Notes under the pieces: model-generated | What the model was told of the DNA's origin: nothing | What the model saw: only the letters and a program-made list of their open reading frames with translations | Databases searched by the model: none | Made by a program: the position numbers and the translations under genes | Origin: Shimwellia blattae DSM 4481 = NBRC 105725 | Lineage (GTDB): Bacteria > Pseudomonadota > Gammaproteobacteria > Enterobacterales > Enterobacteriaceae | Direction: 5' to 3' | DNA: 64,000 nucleotides | Assembly: GCF_000262305.1 (NCBI RefSeq) | Contig: NC_017910.1 | Coordinates: 2,604,001 to 2,668,000 of the forward strand | Shown: piece after piece, positions 60,834-64,000 of the stretch | Layout of the letters: the number at the start of each line of letters is the position of its first letter | Numbering within the stretch: the first letter of the stretch is position 1

Positions 60834-60856
60834 TGTGAAATGAAAAAATTTTCACA
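60834..60856. promoter_or_regulatory. Candidate operator of the LacI-type regulator
   Basis: TGTGAAA and TTTCACA form a perfect 7-bp dyad around a 9-base centre, 20 bases upstream of the regulator start. The spacing is wrong for CRP. A position in the divergent promoter region fits autoregulation. A second A/T-rich dyad-like sequence (TGAAAATTTTTGCA) lies near 60916-60929. Confidence 0.5.
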
Positions 60857-61113
60857 GGCAATATTACAACCATTACCTGGCGTTTAACGGCATATTTTAT
60901 GTTACAACGCCAAAATATGAAAATTTTTGCAAAACTATCGCTGTCGCCGGCACAAAAACTCTTTTAGCCTGTTTTTGCACTGGTATGGTGAGCAATTAAT
61001 CACCACCTGCAGTGCCATAACAGGCCAGGGAAACCGGTGGAAAATTATCCACTTTTATAAAAAATCGCTTCCCGGCCCCAGATTTTCATCTTACCGATTA
61101 CCTGGAGATAACC

Positions 61114-62415
61114 ATGAGTCATGGCATTAATCCGGAACTTACCACAGTCAAAAGCAAGCGGGTGGTGAAGCATCTGCGCTGGTGGATGCTGGTCCTGTTT
61201 CTGCTGGGCGTTACTGTTAACTACATCACCCGTAACTCGCTGGGTATCCTGGCACCAGAGCTGAAAGTCAGCCTCGGGCTGACCACTGAGCAGTATTCGT
61301 GGATTGTCGGGGCATTTCAGCTGGCCTATACCCTGTTCCAGCCTCTGTGCGGCTGGCTTATTGATGTTATCGGCCTGAAAATTGGCTTTATGGTGTGCGC
61401 CGGTATCTGGGCTGTGGCCTGCCTGGCCCACGCCGGTGCCGGAAGCTGGCTGCATCTGGCTATCCTGCGCTTTGTAATGGGTGGTGCAGAAGCGGCTGCC
61501 ACCCCGGCGAACGCCAAAACCATTGGCGAGTGGTTCCCGAAAAGCGAGCGCCCCATTGCCGCAGGCTGGGCGGGCGTGGGCTTCTCTGTGGGTGCGATGC
61601 TGGCCCCGCCAATCATCTATTTTGCGCATGCCTCTTTTGGCTGGCAGGGTGCCTTCCTGTTTACCGGGGTACTGGCGCTGCTGTGGGTGGTGCTGTGGTG
61701 GATGTTCTACTACAACCCGGAGCAGCATCCTAATCTGGGCAAGAGCGAGCTTGAGTTCATCAAGCAGGACAACGAACCGGCCCCGGTGAAGCTGCCTTTC
61801 TTTACCGCCCTGAAAACCGTCTCTAAAGATAAGCGCTTTTACGGGATTGCCATCCCGGCATTTATGGCAGAGCCCGCCTGGGCGGTGCTGAGCTTCTGGG
61901 TGCCGTTGTACCTGGCGAATGAGCGCGGTATGGATCTGAAGCAAATTGCCATGTTCGCCTGGTTACCCTTCCTGGCGGCGGACCTGGGTAGCGTAGTCAG
62001 CGGCTATCTGACCCGCCTGTATACCCGCCTGTTTGGCTGCACCCGGGTGAACTCGGTGGTTGCCAGCTCCGTTACCGGCGCGTTTCTGATGATCTCCCTG
62101 GCCCTGGTGGCGATGACGGACGATCCCTATATCACCATTGCGCTTATCTCTATTGGCGGCTTCGGGCACCAGATTATCTCCTGCATGCTCAGTGCGCTGG
62201 TGGTGGAGTCCTTCGATAAGGGCCAGATGGCCACCGTTAACGGGATGCGCGGCTCATTCGCCTGGATAGCCAGCTTTATCTTCTCACTGATTATCGGGGT
62301 CACTGCCGACAAGATTGGCTTTAACCCGCTGTTTATCGCCATGGGCTTTTTCGACCTGATTGGCGCCTTCTTCCTGATTGCTTTTATTGCTGAACGTCGC
62401 GCAGCGCGTGCCTGA
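61114..62415 (+). CDS. MFS transporter, ACS (hexuronate/ExuT-like) family
   Basis: A 433-residue 12-helix permease of the anion:cation symporter family, which includes ExuT and other sugar-acid transporters. Recognisable blocks are NYITRNSLGILAPELK, the ACS-type FQLAYTLFQPLCGWLID and RFVMGGAEAAATPANAKTI, with the EWFPKSERPIAAG loop. TGGAGAT precedes the ATG. It is followed 14 bases later by a GH31 glycosidase, so the substrate is probably the glycoside or sugar acid handled there. The exact substrate cannot be read from sequence. Confidence 0.88.
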   Translation: MSHGINPELTTVKSKRVVKHLRWWMLVLFLLGVTVNYITRNSLGILAPELKVSLGLTTEQYSWIVGAFQLAYTLFQPLCGWLIDVIGLKIGFMVCAGIWAVACLAHAGAGSWLHLAILRFVMGGAEAAATPANAKTIGEWFPKSERPIAAGWAGVGFSVGAMLAPPIIYFAHASFGWQGAFLFTGVLALLWVVLWWMFYYNPEQHPNLGKSELEFIKQDNEPAPVKLPFFTALKTVSKDKRFYGIAIPAFMAEPAWAVLSFWVPLYLANERGMDLKQIAMFAWLPFLAADLGSVVSGYLTRLYTRLFGCTRVNSVVASSVTGAFLMISLALVAMTDDPYITIALISIGGFGHQIISCMLSALVVESFDKGQMATVNGMRGSFAWIASFIFSLIIGVTADKIGFNPLFIAMGFFDLIGAFFLIAFIAERRAARA

Positions 62416-62429
62416 TGAGGAATTACTGA

Positions 62430-64000
62430 ATGAAAACCCTGAAAAACTGGACTCTGAGCCACACCGACAACCAGCAGGTTGTACTGAATGTCGAGGGTCG
62501 TCACCAGATGTCCATCTATGTGCTGGAGCCGGAAATGTTCCGGGTTGCGGTAAAACGCGAGGGGCATTTCACCCTCGACCGCACCTGGGGTATCGCCCCC
62601 GAGCAGGATGTGCCCTGGGAAGGCCGTGCCCGTGACAGTCTGGAAGGGTTTAGCCTGCCGGGATTCACCCTCGAAGAGGGTGACCAGACGCTGACCATCG
62701 CCACCGATGTTCTGAAAGTGACCGTGCACCAGCCCCTGTGGCTGGAGTGGCACCACCGCCTTGATAACGGCGAATGGGCGCCGCTGGCCTGCGATCGCCC
62801 GACCAGCGCCTATCTGATGAACCCGCACGGCGACGGTGTCGCCCACTACCAGCGCCGCATGGCAGACGATCGCTACTATGGTCTGGGGGAAAAAGCCGGT
62901 GATCTGATGCGCAACGGCAAACGCTACGAGATGCGCAACCTGGACGCGATGGGCTATAACGCGGCATCTACCGATCCGCTGTATAAGCATATTCCGTTCT
63001 CCATTACCCGCCGCCCGGACGCCAGCTTTGGTATCTATTACGATAACCTCAGCAGCAGCTGGCTGGATTTTGGCAACGAGCTGGATAACTACCACCTGCC
63101 CTACCGCCGCTGGGAAGCCCAGTGTGGCGACATTGATTACTATTTCTTTGTTGGCCAGCGGGTGCTGGATGTCACCAAAGCCTTTGTGCGCCTGACCGGT
63201 AAAACCCTGTTCGGGCCGAAGTGGAGCCTGGGTTACAGCGGTTCGACCATGTACTACACCGACGCACCGGACGCCCAGAATCAGCTGATGAACTTCATCC
63301 GCCTGTGTGAAGAGCACCAGATCCCCTGCGACTCCTTCCAGTTGTCGTCCGGGTATACCTCCATTAACAACAAGCGCTACGTGTTTAACTGGAACTACGA
63401 CAAAGTGCCCCAGCCGAAGGTGATGAGCCAGGCCTTTGCCGACGCCGGGATGCACCTGGCGGCCAATATCAAACCCTGCCTGTTGCAGGACCACCCGCGC
63501 TACCAGGAAGTGGCGCAGCAGGGGCTGTTTATTCAGGATTCAGAAAGCGACACGCCGGAGCGCTCCGTATTCTGGGATGACGAAGGCTCCCACCTGGACT
63601 TCACTAACCCGAAAACCATCCGCTGGTGGCAAAACGGTGTGACCACCCAGTTGCTGGAAATGGGGATAGGCTCCACCTGGAATGACAACAACGAATATGA
63701 AATCTGGGACGGGGAAGCCCGCTGCCACGGCTTCGGCCAGCCTGTTGCCATTAAACATATTCGCCCGGTGATGCCGCTGCTGATGATGCGTGCCTCCATG
63801 GAAGCGCAGCAGAAATTCGCCCCGGAAAAGCGCCCGTATCTGATTTCCCGCTCCGGCAGCGCCGGGATGCAGCGCTATGTACAAACCTGGAGTGGTGATA
63901 ACCGCACCAGCTGGCAGAACCTGCGTTACAACATCCGCATGGGCCTGGGGATGAGCCTCTCGGGGCTGTATAACCTCGGCCACGATGTGGGCGGCTTCTC
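62430..64000 (+). CDS. Glycoside hydrolase family 31 enzyme (3' end outside window)
   Basis: The first ~523 residues of a GH31 alpha-glycosidase. An N-terminal beta-sandwich leads into the (beta/alpha)8 barrel: YYGLGEKAGDLMRNGKRYEMRN, KWSLGYSGSTMYYTDAPDAQ and LAANIKPCLL. The catalytic nucleophile Asp is in STWNDNNEYEIW (residue ~415). The acid/base Asp region HDVGGF is at the very edge of the window. There is no signal peptide, so it acts in the cytoplasm after uptake by the linked MFS permease. Alpha-glucosidase or alpha-xylosidase activity is possible; specificity is not readable. GAGGAA precedes the ATG. Confidence 0.92.
   Translation, partial: MKTLKNWTLSHTDNQQVVLNVEGRHQMSIYVLEPEMFRVAVKREGHFTLDRTWGIAPEQDVPWEGRARDSLEGFSLPGFTLEEGDQTLTIATDVLKVTVHQPLWLEWHHRLDNGEWAPLACDRPTSAYLMNPHGDGVAHYQRRMADDRYYGLGEKAGDLMRNGKRYEMRNLDAMGYNAASTDPLYKHIPFSITRRPDASFGIYYDNLSSSWLDFGNELDNYHLPYRRWEAQCGDIDYYFFVGQRVLDVTKAFVRLTGKTLFGPKWSLGYSGSTMYYTDAPDAQNQLMNFIRLCEEHQIPCDSFQLSSGYTSINNKRYVFNWNYDKVPQPKVMSQAFADAGMHLAANIKPCLLQDHPRYQEVAQQGLFIQDSESDTPERSVFWDDEGSHLDFTNPKTIRWWQNGVTTQLLEMGIGSTWNDNNEYEIWDGEARCHGFGQPVAIKHIRPVMPLLMMRASMEAQQKFAPEKRPYLISRSGSAGMQRYVQTWSGDNRTSWQNLRYNIRMGLGMSLSGLYNLGHDVGGF

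Noticed and set aside
60834..60856. TGTGAAA...TTTCACA as a CRP site
   Set aside because: The half sites are separated by 13 bases between TGTGA and TCACA where CRP needs six; a LacI-family operator is the better reading.
62127..63494. A 455-codon minus-strand frame
   Set aside because: Antisense to the GH31 gene and the end of the MFS gene, both firmly identified.

Overview
The window is chromosomal DNA from a member of the Enterobacteriaceae. Gene content, order and protein lengths follow the Escherichia coli region around 20 min almost gene for gene: trxB-cydDC-aat-infA-clpA-clpS-cspD, ybjD-aqpZ-lysO-hcp-hcr-ltaE-ybjT-ybjS-amiD-ybjQ-ybjP, artPIQM-artJ-rlmC-ybjO-potIHGF-ybjN-rimK-nfsA-ybjC-ybjM-ybjL-rybB, ybjJ-mdfA-ybjG-deoR-dacC-gstB-bssR-rimO, gsiDCBA-moeA-moeB. 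The coding DNA is GC-rich, which fits a genus outside Escherichia proper (Shimwellia- or Klebsiella-like). Genus cannot be settled by reading alone.

Core layout. 1-5.6 kb: thioredoxin reductase (cut by the window start), the CydDC exporter for cytochrome bd assembly, the Leu/Phe N-end-rule transferase Aat and IF1. 5.7-8.4 kb: ClpA and ClpS, which take Aat-tagged substrates to ClpP, then CspD. 9-25 kb: YbjD nuclease, AqpZ, LysO, the nitrosative-stress pair Hcp/Hcr with FNR- and NsrR-like sites, LtaE, envelope and SDR-type genes, and the arginine uptake cluster with ArgR boxes. 25-36.6 kb: RlmC, the PotFGHI putrescine importer, RimK, NfsA and the transporter-like YbjL, followed by the sigmaE-driven sRNA gene rybB. 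42.6-59.7 kb: YbjJ and MdfA, YbjG, DeoR, DacC, GstB, BssR, RimO, the GsiABCD importer and MoeA/MoeB. 59.7-64 kb: an accessory carbohydrate locus made of a LacI-type regulator, a hexuronate-type MFS transporter and a GH31 glycosidase cut by the window end.

The unusual part is 36.8-42.6 kb, between rybB and ybjJ, where E. coli has ybjK. Right after rybB lies a stump of a P2-type Ogr/Delta activator. It abuts what reads as a whole small plasmid of the ColE1/p15A family (about 3.8 kb, 37091-40882), linearised inside its replication primer RNAII and frozen in the chromosome. The 5' half of RNAII and an apparently intact antisense RNAI lie at one end. The 3' half of RNAII and the origin lie at the other. 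Between them are a 740-residue polymorphic-toxin-like protein (degenerate LytM/M23-like part, EF-hand, AT-rich lysozyme-like C-terminus), a secreted LprI-like protein that is probably its immunity factor, and a collapsed Tn3-family transposase with its 38-bp terminal repeat. An accessory porin gene follows. No type VI secretion genes are in view, so the delivery route of the toxin is open.

A second poorly explained stretch is the 1.4 kb between bssR and rimO, which holds two strong terminators without a gene in front of them. Several genes found at these places in E. coli are missing here: serW, macAB/ybjX, poxB, grxA, ybjK, ybjI/ybjH, iaaA, and yliE/yliF.
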